A stretch of DNA of 64,000 nucleotides from Malania oleifera. Lineage: Eukaryota; Streptophyta; Magnoliopsida; Santalales; Ximeniaceae. The stretch covers positions 34,494,231-34,558,230 of the forward strand of contig NC_080420.1 of the NCBI RefSeq assembly GCF_029873635.1. Reading direction: 5' to 3'. The notes below the pieces were generated by a model, which did no database searches, was not told the origin of the DNA, and saw nothing but the letters and a program-made list of their open reading frames with translations. Shown here one piece after another: positions 42,500 through 54,646 of the stretch. Position 1 is the first letter of the stretch, and the number at the start of each line of letters is the position of its first letter. Both the position numbers and the translations under genes were made by a program.

Positions 42500-42572
42500 G
42501 ATGCTGCCCAGGATCGAACTGGGGACCTTTAGTGTGTAAGACTAACGTGATAACCACTACACCACAGCATCG
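42500..42572 (-). tRNA. tRNA-Val, anticodon UAC
   Basis: 73 nt, standard cloverleaf. Acceptor stem GATGCTG pairs with CAGCATC, discriminator A; D arm GTGTAGTGGTTATCAC; anticodon stem TTAGT/ACTAA with loop CTTACAC, anticodon TAC; T arm CCCAG-TTCGATC-CTGGG. A box and B box (GTTCGATCC) are intact and there is no intron. It lies on the same strand as DTD2, 352 bp upstream of its ATG. Confidence 0.95.
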
Positions 42573-44201
42573 GAGTGGGCTGAGAAATATATATTTTATA
42601 TAAATCTAACTACATTTCTGTTATCCTTCAGAAACTCGCGATTCCCCATACTAGTTAGTTTGCGGTGAAAACATAATTTATTGGATTTTTAACTTAGTTT
42701 TATGTAGGAGTTTGGTATATAATTTCCTAAAAATATTTTAGTGATCAAAATTTGAAATATGTTTATTGAAAAGCTTGAAACATTTTTTATTGGAAATTTT
42801 TTATTCAAATCTTGAGAATAATGGGATGGGAGATTGGTTATCTTTTATTATGTAGTTCAATTTTAGTATGGGCTTCCAATTGATCACCAAAAAAAAAAAA
42901 AAAGGACAAAACTTGGTATAATTTTGTGCTATATCAATTCTGTGAACATATACACAAATTCAAAGAGAAAGACGTGCAAGGGAGTGAGGCACCAAAAAAA
43001 GGAATTAAAAAAATTACAAAATACATTAACTTCTCTTAGGATTTGACAAAAAAACATTAACCTCTAATAATGTCACGAAGCTCTTCTAAGGTTTTAAAAA
43101 ATTTACAAATCTCCTCTGAAGTTTTCCAAAAAGACACAATCACCTCTTTATATTTTGCAAAAAAGCAAGATGTTTGCAAGTTGCAAGTGTATCAAAAATC
43201 AAAAGTCACGGGAGATTTTTGGGATTTTTAAAATCTTAGAAGAAGTTTGTGTCTTTTTACTAAATCTCAAGAGAGATCAATCTCTTTTGCCTAAAAATTA
43301 GAACTTTGGAAAATTTTCATGTTTATCTTATTGAAAAAATAAACACCATTGATAAAATTTTCATCACCCAAAAGGGCTCAAAGGGCTCTTTGAATTTTGT
43401 ACAAACTATAAACCTAAAATGTGAGCATTAATAGCTCAAGTGGACATAGAGAAATTATATAGCAGACCTCCCCTTTCACGTGTCTATGTGCATGTTTCCA
43501 TATGGACACATGGAGGGGGGTCCCCTGTATAATTTCTCGTGGACATGGGCAAATTGCACGATTTCCTCACAACAGGAGGCCTTGGATTCAATTCCACATG
43601 AAAATTAATTCTTAATTTATCAAAAAATAATTTTAGAACATATCACATCCTCTTCGATTGGGTGCCACTCGAAGGGGTCCAAAGAGTTCATATCCAACTA
43701 GAATTTTAGTTCATAAAAAAATAAAAAATAAAAATGTGAGCATCAATACCTTAGTACGATGTCATAGTCTAACATACAAATTTAAAAGATGTGAAGACAA
43801 CGTAGACAACACTATCTTGGCCTCCAATATGTGTTTTCTCTGGACAGCTGGACAACAGCCACATCAGTGATCCACATCAATAAAATTCAATCAAATGTGT
43901 ATTATAGATAAAAGCGCAAACAACATAAAAATTTATGATAAAATATTTTTATATTTTAAAGATAAGACAAATCATTTTTAAAAGATAGTGGATTTAACCA
44001 AATATATGCCCTATAAAAAAAATATACCATGTAAATTTTTTATTTAGAACAGTCTCATATTTTAGAAAAAAAGTATCCTATATATAAAAGACAAGATAGT
44101 TTAAATCATTAATTTTATGCACAAAAATGTCTTCATAGAAAATATTAGAAAAACAATAAAATTCAATCAAACTTATACTGTACATAAAGTTATGGATATT
44201 G
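42573..44201. other. Intergenic AT-rich spacer
   Basis: No gene recognised. An imperfect hairpin at 43439-43544 is annotated separately. Several poly(A) runs (42889-42903) and low-complexity stretches. Confidence 0.6.
43439..43544. repeat. Imperfect inverted repeat, arms about 40 bp
   Basis: Left arm GGACATAGAGAAATTATA... and right arm, inverted, GTCCACGAGAAATTATA... pair over about 40 bp including the GACCTCCCC/GGGGGGTC block, leaving a short central loop. It could be a small MITE or solo terminal repeat; no target duplication found. Confidence 0.55.
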
Positions 44202-44206
44202 CAAAT

Positions 44207-46203
44207 TGATGTAATTAGTGTAATCCCAAGAGTGAGGGTAAATTGGAGATTTTAAATATTTCTCTTAGGTTAGATTCAAATCGCAATTAGTATTACACAA
44301 CCTAGGGTATTTCTAAACAATCTCAATATCCACAAATATTTAACTGAGCAAATATTTAAACAATTAAAGCAATCTCAGTAATTCTCAATCATTCACAACA
44401 ATTAAAATGTAAGCATATAAGTGCGAAAATTAAATAGTGTAAGGGAAGGAGTAACATAAGATATGTTATCGAGTTTCAACAATTGTGCCTACGTCCCTGC
44501 CTCTAACTAACCAGCCTGAGGATTCTACTAATGCTCACTTACGGTTGGAGCATCACCGATTACAAACCTCCTCTCCTTACTAGGCGAGGAATACCTCAAG
44601 CCACATTCACAGGGTTGACCCCAAACTTTACAATCACACCTTAGAAAGGTGCTCTTGATTCTCCTAACCGGGTCTGAATCAATCTGGTGCATGTTACAAA
44701 CTAGTACAATACTTTTCAGACTACATCCCGAGAATACGTAAATATTCAAATTTGTGTACAAATAAATGTTTCTTATAATAAGTAGGGATGTACAACAATA
44801 TACTCAGTGCACTTTAATATGATGGGAGTGTAAGCTCAATAGAGTTAATAGGATATCTCTCCAAAAAATATTATTCAACTACAAAGTGTAAAAGATACTG
44901 ATGATTAGCTTTTTATGGATATTTTATATGAAGTACAAACAAAAACTAACTTTGAGTCTTGCAATGAGCATGCAAAGACTCCAAGCCTATAGAGATTTTC
45001 CCTATAACATTTATCAATAAAATAGTATGGGAAAAACCTCAAACTCACTCTCTAAAAATGATTTATGAATGTATATGAATGAGAGAGTATAAGCCTTTCA
45101 AATAAATGTATATGATGCTCACAATGAATGATATTCATTCTTCCTTCAAGATGCAATCAAATATGCAAATGAAGGAGATGAAATTTAATGAACTCTTTCT
45201 ACAAATAATCTTGCAAGGAAATATGAGAAAGAGTATAAAATATATGCTTGTTTGTGAGAAAATATGAAGACTAGCACAAAATTATTTCAGAGGATTTTTC
45301 TAATTAATCAACTACTAAATATGCTTAGAAATGAGATATATATAATTATAGCCTTTTGGAACACGCTCGTCATTTTAGAAAAAATTTAATTAAAATTTTA
45401 ATGACAATTAGCACTGAAATTTTACCAAACTCGAGAGGGTCGGTTGACCGACACAAGCCTAATGAAAGTCAACTCGTGAGGGTCGGTTAACTGAGTAAGG
45501 TTTCGGTCAGCTGACCTCACTGTGTTTATTCAATTTTTTTGCGAAGCTCAGTTGGCTGAGAAAGTGGTCAGTCAGCTAAGACAAAAGCGATTCTGAACCT
45601 TTGTAGGTTCAGTTAGCCAGGGCTTTCTTTAGTTTTTTTAGGTCGGCCGAGGGTTAAAATTGGTCGAGATGTATGGTCGGTCGGCTGACCATTTCAATAG
45701 AAAAATTGGCTGGTCGACCGAGACTTTGTAAATGACCAAATTTGCTAGGTCGGTCGACTAAGGCATTTAAGACTTGCATAGGTCGATCAATTTAGGTCAT
45801 TGAAAATCTGAGTTTTCTCCCTGATTTTGACCTTAAAGTTGTCCAACCATATGTGTATGAGTATGGCATTTTAATTAGAGGGTTTTTCATGAAAAGTTTT
45901 GGGCCCTAAGGTCAATTTATGGTCTTGAGTTTGAGCTTACAATTCTCATCATGCATGATATGCATTATTACAACCCAATAACTAAATGATATTACAATTG
46001 AGAATAATAAGTGTCTTCTTTTCCTTTGCTCTTCAAATCTTTGGGGAGTACGCGAGATTTTGATGATCTTAGTCCCTCGGGCTTCCATGTATCCTCTTCC
46101 ATATGTGCATTCTGAATTATTATATGTTCAAGTACTAGGCACACATATGAGATACATGTGATTTGTCATCATCAAAATAGGAATCATACTCAAAAAGTCA
46201 ACA
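44207..46203 (-). mobile_element. Solo LTR, SIRE-like, minus orientation
   Basis: 1,997 bp with exact duplication CAAAT (44202-44206, 46204-46208). On the minus strand it starts TGTTGACTTTTTGAG and, like the SIRE-type LTR, soon reads TTTTGATGATGACAAATC; it ends CTCTTGGGATTACAC...TACATCA, again the SIRE-type LTR end pattern. A cluster of GGTCGGTYGACCG-like motifs lies at 45425-45790. No internal sequence, so it arose by LTR-LTR recombination. Confidence 0.85.
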
Positions 46204-46840
46204 CAAATTATTTTATTAACAAAATTATACTTATCTTCTAAAAGTGAACAAAAAATCTCTAAACAATAAAATTCAATCAAATATGTACTATATGTAAAAA
46301 TGTAAATAGCATAAATAATTTTATATATATTATTATGAATAATGACAGCTTGAGTGGGGGCTGCCAGTTGCCAATGTTGGCTGCAACATGTAAGAAAAGT
46401 AAAAAAGGAAATGTCAGCTGCCCATTCAAGATGTCACATGTAAGAAAAGTTAAAAAAAAAAATAGCTACTTGCTCATCCACTATATAAGAGCTAAGATTG
46501 CGAGAGATTTGTGAGTAAAAGAAAAGTATAGCAAGTACAAATTGAAAGAAAATAGCGGAGAGGAAAAGAAAAAATACAAGAGAGATAAAAGAAAGTTTGA
46601 GGGATATATTTTTTATAAGGTCAGTTATATATTATTTTGTAATTCCTCCTAAATGATGAAATTCTAATCTCATCCGCCTGTGAAGTAGGTATATCCGAAC
46701 CACGTAAAAATTCGATCTCGTCTCTATTTATTTTCTATTTGTCTCTATTTATTTTGTTATCAATTTCTACATTATTTATAACACGTTATCACCACAAGAT
46801 TCCAACCAATTGACATGTTTATTTAATTTTTTAATTATAC

Positions 46841-46951
46841 CGCCTTAATTGATGGTTTTATTTCTATATATCTATATCGCCTTAATTGATGGTTTTATTT
46901 CTATATATTTATATCGCCTTAATGGACGGTTTTATTTCTGTTTTGCCTATA
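46841..46951 (+). repeat. 37-bp tandem repeat, three units
   Basis: Units start at 46841, 46878 and 46915, each CGCCTTAATTGATGGTTTTA (third with GGACGG) plus TTTCTATATAT. It is followed by looser repeats of a GAAGAGGTGGTAAA word to 47125. Leader region of the copia fragment. Confidence 0.85.
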
Positions 46952-47286
46952 TATATTTAAAGTACCAATCTTCGGAAGAGGTGGTAAAATAGTCCTCCTG
47001 AAAAGGTTATATAATCTAATCTCCATAAGAGATGATAAATATTTACCTCCTGAAGAGGGTATATTTTTAATCTTTCGAAAAAACATTATATTTAACCTCT
47101 AGAAGAGGTGGTAAATTATTACCCAATTTAACATTGTAAAATGAAATCATACTCCTGAATAGTACAAATTGAGAAAAATAAAATAAAATAATGTTCTTGA
47201 AGGATGAAGAATTTATATTATCTCAATTTTATTTTAGTTTTACATTTCATTTTTCTAAATTAATTTATTATTGTTAATTTATTCAG

Positions 47287-47384
47287 ATGTCAAATCTAAG
47301 CAAAGTTGAGTTTGTTCCCCTTAACATCAAAGGCAACAACTATCTGTCATGGATCTTGATGTAGAAATCCATCTAAATGCAATG
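47287..47384 (+). pseudogene. Copia gag N-terminus
   Basis: MSNLSKVEFVPLNIKGNNYL then SWI, the typical copia gag start (SNLxKxEFxALDISGxNYLxW). A one-base shift near 47355 breaks the frame (DVEIHLNAM follows in another frame). Truncated by the LTR at 47385. Confidence 0.8.
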
Positions 47385-48903
47385 TGTTAACTCTATAAGT
47401 TCGATCCTATTTTGATTATGACAAAACTAATGTTTCTCACTTATGCACTAAACTTTTTGAATAGGTTCATTCTTAGCATGCACTGATGGTAGGAACTCAA
47501 GGAGACCATACGAACTACAAAGATCATGCTTCATATATATGGCATCTGAAGAAACGAAAGAATGAAGACCTATTTGATATTGTATTTGCATTCATTTTTT
47601 GCTTGGTCTGTAATATAATATGGTCTGTAATAACTGCATCACAAACATGATAGGACTAAATGCTCAAGACCATAGATTTACCTTAGGGATCACCCTTCGG
47701 TCGACCGACACTGGATTTTTTAGACTAAGTCAAAACGACCTTAGAAAGACCCTAGGTCATTGCACTAACACTTAAGAAAACCCCCATTATCAACTATGCA
47801 ATCATGGGTAACTTATGATTTAAAATATGACTTAGGTCTTAAATATGCAAAGGGTTCGAGCGACCGAACATTGGCATTGAAAATGTCTCGGTCGACCGAA
47901 CATAGGGAAATTCAAATTGTTGACCTAACTTCAGGCGATCGAGCCGAAATGAACTAAGTGTTCTTAGTCGATTGAACATTTAAAATTGACTTTTTCACCT
48001 TCCTCGAGCGCTCGAGCTTCATGTTTATTTTCACATCGGGCAACCGAACTTAGATTCAAGCGACCAAACCTCAGACATTTTGAAAATCTCCTTGACCTTA
48101 GCCACCCGAACTTAACCCCGAGCACCCGAACTTCAAAAGTACCTTTTCTACATGTGTCTGTTCGGTCAACCAAAACTCTTAGGTTGCGTATTTTTAACTA
48201 TGGTAATTAAGAGTAAATGGGGTTAAGGTCATTAAACATTTTGCAAAATTTCAAATAGGTCCCCAACGGTCAAAATTTTAAGGATTCCTATATATAACAC
48301 TTCATTTGACCTAATTAGCAATTTGATTAGCAAAAGTGATTATAATTTTTCCTCTCAAATTTTTCAAACTCTTTTGCTATACTATTTTTATTCCAAGCTC
48401 ATATTTGTGAAAACACTCATTCATACTCTGTTGTAAACATCTTTTGAGATTGAGTGTTGGTTTTATTTATTCCCATCTCTTACAAATCAATTGCAAGATA
48501 GAAAGGAAGTGATTGTGGTTATTGCATACATTTTTACAAATCCTCCGTTTGGCAAATACTCTCTCATACGCATACATTTTGAAAAACCATTTTGAGAGTT
48601 CTTGCTTATTTGATCTTTCCCATAGTATTTCATTTATATATACTCGATTGGGAAGGTCTCGATTTTTGCTTGCTAGTCTTGGCACTTATATTGCAAGACT
48701 TGAAAGCTTGCATATTATCCTTGATATTGATTATGTATCCAAATATCTATTATGCTCTTCATTTACAAAATCTTTGAAATATTTGACTTGGATTGTGTTT
48801 AACTTCCTTTGGTAAATTGTTTGTTGAATATCATAACTTGAATCAAAGGTTAAAACTCTCATATATACATTCTCACACACATTTAGGAGAGTTTACATAT
48901 TGG
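47385..48903 (+). mobile_element. SIRE-like LTR fragment, plus orientation
   Basis: Starts TGTTAACTCTATAAGTTCGA and then TTTTGATTATGACAAA, the same opening as the minus-strand LTR at 48904-52074. Motif cluster CGGTCGACCGA/GCGACCGAAC at 47690-48180. The 3' end (CTCTTGGG pattern) is missing; at about 48903 it abuts the opposed LTR. Confidence 0.6.
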
Positions 48904-51900
48904 ATCTCATCAGAGCATTAAACCCATATAGGGTTTGTATGAAGAAATAGGGTTTCAAAAATTTCAAAGGATTTTTTGCTTAATCAATATGCTAATTACT
49001 TCCTAATCAGAGCAAATGAACCTCTATATATAGACTTGCCCTATATTATAACCATTGAGGATACATAGGGTATTATTAAATTTGTTTTAAAAATATTTAG
49101 AAAAATTAACCGTGTTTAACCCCTCTTAACCACAGTAAAAATTTGTACAACCCGAGAGTTTTGGGCGCCCGACCTGTGGTTTGGTCGCTCGAACAGACAC
49201 ATGAGAAAAAGTACGTTCTTTATGTTAGAGTGCCCTAGGAAGAGAACGGTTTTCTGAACTGAGGCGATTTTCCAAATGTTAGTGATTCAGTTGCCTGGTA
49301 TCAAGTTTGGTTTACTGAACTTGACCATTCGATAGCCCGAGGCAATTTTGAACGTGAAAGTTTGGGCTACCAAGTTGGTGGAAAAGGTAAGCGTACGAGT
49401 TTGATTGACCGATAATAGTGAAGTCATTTTTGGTTCGATTGCCCGAAGTCACGTCAACTATTTGACCTTTCAATGGTTCGATCGACCGAGGTGTTTTGAA
49501 CACCAAGGTTCGGTCGTTCGAAACCTTATTCTTTTAGCTCTTTAAGTCCTATTTTAATTCAATTGATTCCCCTGATACTATATGTGATTTTGGGGGCAAT
49601 CTTATGTGTAAGTACAAGGACCTAGGGTCATTATAAGGTCTTTGAGCTTATTGGTTCCTACGTGTATGATATGCATTCATTATTATAGACCTTTCTGTTG
49701 GCCTTACAAGGTTTAAAATCTTGTTATCTTGTTTTGATGCTAATAAATAAGTGGAATTTAACGTATTTTTATGAGTAATGTTATTTCAAGGCTCATATAT
49801 GAGAAAGCAAGGTCAAAGTGCTCACAAGGATCAAATGAAACTTAAAAGAGTCAAAGCATGGATTTAAAGATGATTTAAATAAAGATTAAAGATTATGAGA
49901 ACATGCATATTAAAGTGAACTCACTAAAAGCCTAAAGTACATTGAAAGCTTGAAGAAAAGATTGACTCAAAGCAAGGACATACATGAAGACTTCAAGAGT
50001 TAAAGGAATCTTAAGGAAGTTTTATGTAAGTACTTCAAATATTTTCAATATGGATACATGAAAATCTTAGGTTGACTTTTTGGACCTAAATACCTTTTAA
50101 AATACTTTAAAAATATTTTTATAAGGTCAAAAGATATTTCAAAAAGGTTAAAATGATTTTTGGAATGAAAAACATCAAAAAGAGGTTTTTCCGAATGTTG
50201 TCATTTTTTATACATTCGCATTGAGGTGCATTTTTCTCTATCAAAAACTCCTTATTTTAAATTATGTTCAACATGAAAGTTGTAGTATGTTCTCTTACCT
50301 TTATTTTGACACCAAGACCACCTAATTTGGATTTGTACAAAAAAATTTATGACCAAAATATTGAAGTGAGATCAAAGCTATCAGCAAACAGAACATTGTT
50401 CACGACGGAACTTCAGATGACTGAACAGCAAACAGAGCCACTTCAAACAACTGAAGTGTAACTTCAGATGTATGAAGAATATCTTTAGTCGACTGAAGAT
50501 TAAGTTCAGTCTTTTAAAGATTTTGCTGAAGGTTTTCTAAAGAGGTAGAACCACCTCAGACGATTGAACCTGAGACTTCAGTCGTCTGAACACTGTTAAC
50601 GGACATAAAAGTTTTTAAATTCAAACTTATATTTCTTGTACTCCAAAATTTCTAGAAACTTGGGAAACACTCCAAGCCACTTGGGTAACATGAAATAGAG
50701 TTGATTTATCATCTATAAATAACCCTCAACGCTAAGGATTAATTACACCAAGAAAATACAGCAAACAAGCTTCCTTGCTTTCAAATCTTCCAATTCTCTC
50801 AAAGCTCTCCTGTGCAATCAATTTTCAAGTTTCACTACTGATATTCTCTATGAATTTATCAAAACAATTCTAAGCCTACTCTTAATTCTTTCAACCTAGA
50901 AAGAAAGCTTACGGTGATATCTTCTTGAGCTTCATATTTCCATATTGTGAATTTGATTGAAGTATATAGATTTAACTTGTACTAATCAGCTCTTTGTGAG
51001 AGCACTCTTTGTACACATATATTTTTTGTATCTCTTGTAGATTGTGACGGTTCAAGGTTATTTGGATCGTTGGTTAAGCATGGAGATATCGCTTAGAGAG
51101 GCAGACTCTAGCCTAATTGAAGGAGTGACCGAACGAGAGTACATCGTTTGGAGAGGCGGGCTCTAGCCTACTAAAGGAGTGTGTAAATGGTGTTGTTCTG
51201 CTCGGAAAATGAACTTATTTTAGTGAATCCTTTGGTGGTTTGCCAAAGGCAAGGATGTAGGCTGGGTATAAGTCGAACCTCATAAAAATCTCAATCTCAC
51301 TCTCTCTTTCCTTGACTCTTTATTTTTCAGCACATATAAATTGTGTGGATGATTTAAATTCCTAAATCATATATACTACGTATATTTGAAAATCAAGTAA
51401 ACTTAAAGTCTAATTTTGAATTGAGATTGCAGAAACCTAAAGGGAGTGTGTTGGTTAAACCATATTTTGCGGAAACCATAAGGGAGTACGTTATTTGGTT
51501 AAACACCCAAAGATAAATTAACTAAGAGTTTATTTGAATTCTGAATTGTGGGAAGAGTATGAATATTGTGTTGATTGAGAAAGCTAACTTATTATCAAAG
51601 GGATTACATTAACAACAGGGCTGCATACAAAGTTAAAAAGCTGAGAATTTTCATTAAGTTGCAAAGTATATTTTGATTGAATGTTTTATGATTGATTGGT
51701 TTGGATAGTGTGGTTGATTGGTTACTTAATTGTTTAAGTACTTGTGTTGTGATTGGTAAATTAAACAAACAAGTCTAAAATTAATTAAAAGAAACAAAAA
51801 GAAGTCTTCAAAGGAATTAAAAGAAATTTTTAAAACCCAATTCTCCCCCTCTCTTGGGACTACACCTTGCTTTTCACTTTCCTATATTACTATTACATAC

Positions 51901-52074
51901 CCGAAATGAATATAATATAAATTACAATGAATGAATCTTCAGGGTTTTTATTCTTCAAGTATTCAAATGCCATCAAATGATCTTACTAATATAAACCTGC
52001 ACACAAACTTGATAGACATTAAATATATGATTATTTGTCATAATCAAAACTAGGTATGACCTATTAGGTCAACA
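48904..52074 (-). mobile_element. SIRE-like LTR fragment, minus orientation, split by a solo LTR
   Basis: On the minus strand it starts at 52074 with TGTTGACCTAATAGGTCATA and TTTTGATTATGACAAATAAT. It is interrupted by the solo LTR at 49696-51876 and continues with the GCGACCGAAC motif zone at 49140-49520. Its 3' end is missing. Its right edge also truncates the 3' LTR of the gypsy element. Confidence 0.6.
49696..51876 (+). mobile_element. Solo LTR, SIRE-like, plus orientation
   Basis: 2,181 bp from TGTTGGCCTTACAAGG to CTCTTGGGACTACACC...TTTTCA with exact duplication CTTTC (49691-49695, 51877-51881). It is nested in the minus-strand LTR fragment. GACTGAAC/GTCTGAAC motif cluster at 50405-50600. 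Confidence 0.87.
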
Positions 52075-52077
52075 AAC

Positions 52078-52248
52078 TATATATCATGGTTCTGCAATGA
52101 CTGTAAATCATGGTTTTGTAAAAGCTATATATAATCATAGTTTTATAAAAGCTGTATATAATGGTTCTTTAAAAGTTGTATATCATGGTTCTATAAAAGC
52201 TGTATATAATGATTCTGTAAAAGCTGTATATCATGGTTCTGTAAAAGC
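52078..52248. repeat. 24-bp tandem array in the gypsy 3' LTR, seven units
   Basis: Unit TGTATATCATGGTTCTGTAA then AAGC; one unit is 27 bp. Same array as at 61845-62039 but with a different number and order of variants. Confidence 0.9.
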
Positions 52249-53001
52249 TGTATAAAATTATGTTTTAAATTTCTGTACTATATCTAATATTTCTCATGCC
52301 ACACAATTTATATGAAACTCCTATACCATAATCTGTACAGGAAAAACTGCATTTTCCTACTATATAAAATATTACATATCATTTGTAAAACTCTCCTGTA
52401 ACTCAAATTTTCTAAATTTTTACAAGCATATAATAGATGTAAAATTCAAATCTCATAAACACATGTTACACTTTAATTGATAAAATTCCTGAAAATTAAC
52501 TAGTGTAATTTATTCCCCTTACCTTATTATCGAGAAGCTTGCTAAAAATACTATACTTACGTTCGAAACTCTAAAATCCTAAAATTATGCATTCCCCAGA
52601 ATAATATCATATTCACATTTTTTTCCCAAACCCACATACTCTATTTAATCAATGAAACATCAATTAATTAACTATTTATCACCTCTACCTCATTCCCCAA
52701 GGATATGCCCGCAGGAACCCTAAACTCGCGTTTGCAGCGTTCACACCAAAACCATGTATTCCACAAATCCCAATTTATCAATTCACCCCATAATAATCTC
52801 ATATTTACATTCCTGGACCTATACACCCATTAAACTAATTAAAACACTAATCAACATCATAAAGAACTTCCTCACCTCAGTTTGAGATGGTGCTTGGGAT
52901 TCTTAAAACACAATTCTGCTCCAATTAAATTGAAGAGAATTGTTGCTAGGCCTTAGATACGGAGTCTGATCATTGATTGGGCGATTCTAAAGTGAGAAAA
53001 T

Positions 53002-53005
<4 letters not shown>

Positions 53006-53095
<90 letters not shown>
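53006..53095. repeat. (GA)n microsatellite
   Basis: About 90 bp of almost pure GA in the gypsy 3' LTR. The partner LTR has only about 20 bp (62101-62120), so the tract has expanded or contracted since insertion. Confidence 0.95.
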
Positions 53096-53097
<2 letters not shown>

Positions 53098-53739
53098 GTT
53101 CGCAGCTTCCAGAGGAGAAAGAGAGGGTTTTGAATTTTTAAACAAAAAAATGACATGTAACCCTTATATAGTATTCTGTCTTTGGCAAAAACCGTCAACG
53201 AGTTTCTTAGGCTCCCAGAAAATCGTCGTCGGTTTTGTCTTTAACCTTACCCAGTTTTCATCGTTATCCTTTTACCCGACTGCGGTAAAACCAAATAGTT
53301 GTCGACGGTTTTCTTAATTCTTCTGAAAACTGCTACCGATTTTCTCCTCCCCAGACCATTTTCCTCTTTTTCTTATTTATTTTTAATATAATATTTTTCG
53401 GGTCTCTACATTCTCCCCTCCTTGCAAAATTTCTCCCTCGAAATTTGCTGTCTATGTTATATACCAATCTCTGAGGAAAACTCACAACAATTTTATTAAT
53501 TACCCTCACTTATGATAGAGGAATATCGTGGTTACAAGAAAGAGTTCTGAGAGATTACAATCATTTAAAGAAAAAGAAAACTTTCCCAAAACTATTTATA
53601 ACCTAAAACCAAAAACACTAACTATCCTACCATGTACTATACAAATCAAAGAAATACAAACACTGTTATTTATTCTACTCATAACATCTCATCTCTGATC
53701 TCCACTAAACAAATGTGGATATCGCTGACATATTTGTTC

Positions 53740-54604
53740 CTCTAATCCCACGAAACCTCCTCGACTACATGATTGCGCCATAGTATTTTCACTAGTGGAA
53801 TTTTCTTTGTGCGTAACTCTTGTTCCTTACGATCTAGAATCTGTACAAGCACTTCTTCATAAGACAAGGCATTTCCAAGTTCCAGTGCCTCATAACTAAT
53901 TACATGAGAGGGATCTGAGACATATTTTCTCAACATTGATACATGGAACACGTCATGAATTTTGGATAGAACTGGCGGTAAGGCTAACCTGTAGGCAACC
54001 AGACCCACTCCTTCAAGTATTTCGAATGGTCCAATGTACCTAGGGCTCAGCTTACCCTTCCTCCCGAACCTCATCACTCCTTTCATCAGTGCAATTTTCA
54101 AAAATACATGATCTTCTACACCAAATTCCAACTCTCGCTGACGAGTATTTACATAACTTTTCTACCAACTCTGAGCTGTTCGAATTCTATCTTTGATGAG
54201 TTTGATTTTCTCTGAAGTTTGTTGAACCAACTCCGACCCCAAAATCTGTCTCTCCCCAATTTCATCCCAATACAATGGAGATCAACACCTCTTGCCATAT
54301 AATGCCTTATATAGTGGCATCCCAATGGTAGCCTGATAACTATTATTATAAGCAAATTCGACTAGTGGCATGTACTGGATCCACCTACCACCAAAATCTA
54401 ATACATAGGCTCGCAACATATCCTCTAATATTTGAATCGTCCTCTCTGTCTGTCCATCGATCTGAGAATGAAAGGTTGTACTGAGTGTTAGCTGTGTATC
54501 CATGGCTCTTTGCAAACTTTTCTAAAACTACGATCTGAACCGTGGATCCTGGTCAAAGATGATGAACACATGCACTCCATGTAGTCTTATTATCTCCTAT
54601 ACAT

Positions 54605-54646
<42 letters not shown>

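Larger units (their letters stand above)
46340..47384 (+). mobile_element. 5' fragment of a copia element
   Basis: LTR-like region to about 46783 (TATA-like CTATATAAG at 46481, end ATTTATAACA), then CGTTATCACCACAAG, the primer-region pattern of one copia lineage, then a leader with tandem repeats and the start of gag at 47287. It breaks off at 47384 where another LTR begins. The left end is not defined. Confidence 0.6.
52075..53410 (-). repeat. 3' LTR of the gypsy element, truncated
   Basis: Matches the 5' LTR from its 24-bp array onward, but about 780 bp of LTR end is missing at the left, where the SIRE-like LTR begins. Contains the (GA)n tract at 53006-53095. Confidence 0.82.

Noticed and set aside
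52953-53317. Arg-Glu and Ser-Leu repeat proteins over 53000-53200
   Set aside because: They are translations of the (GA)n microsatellite in the gypsy LTR.
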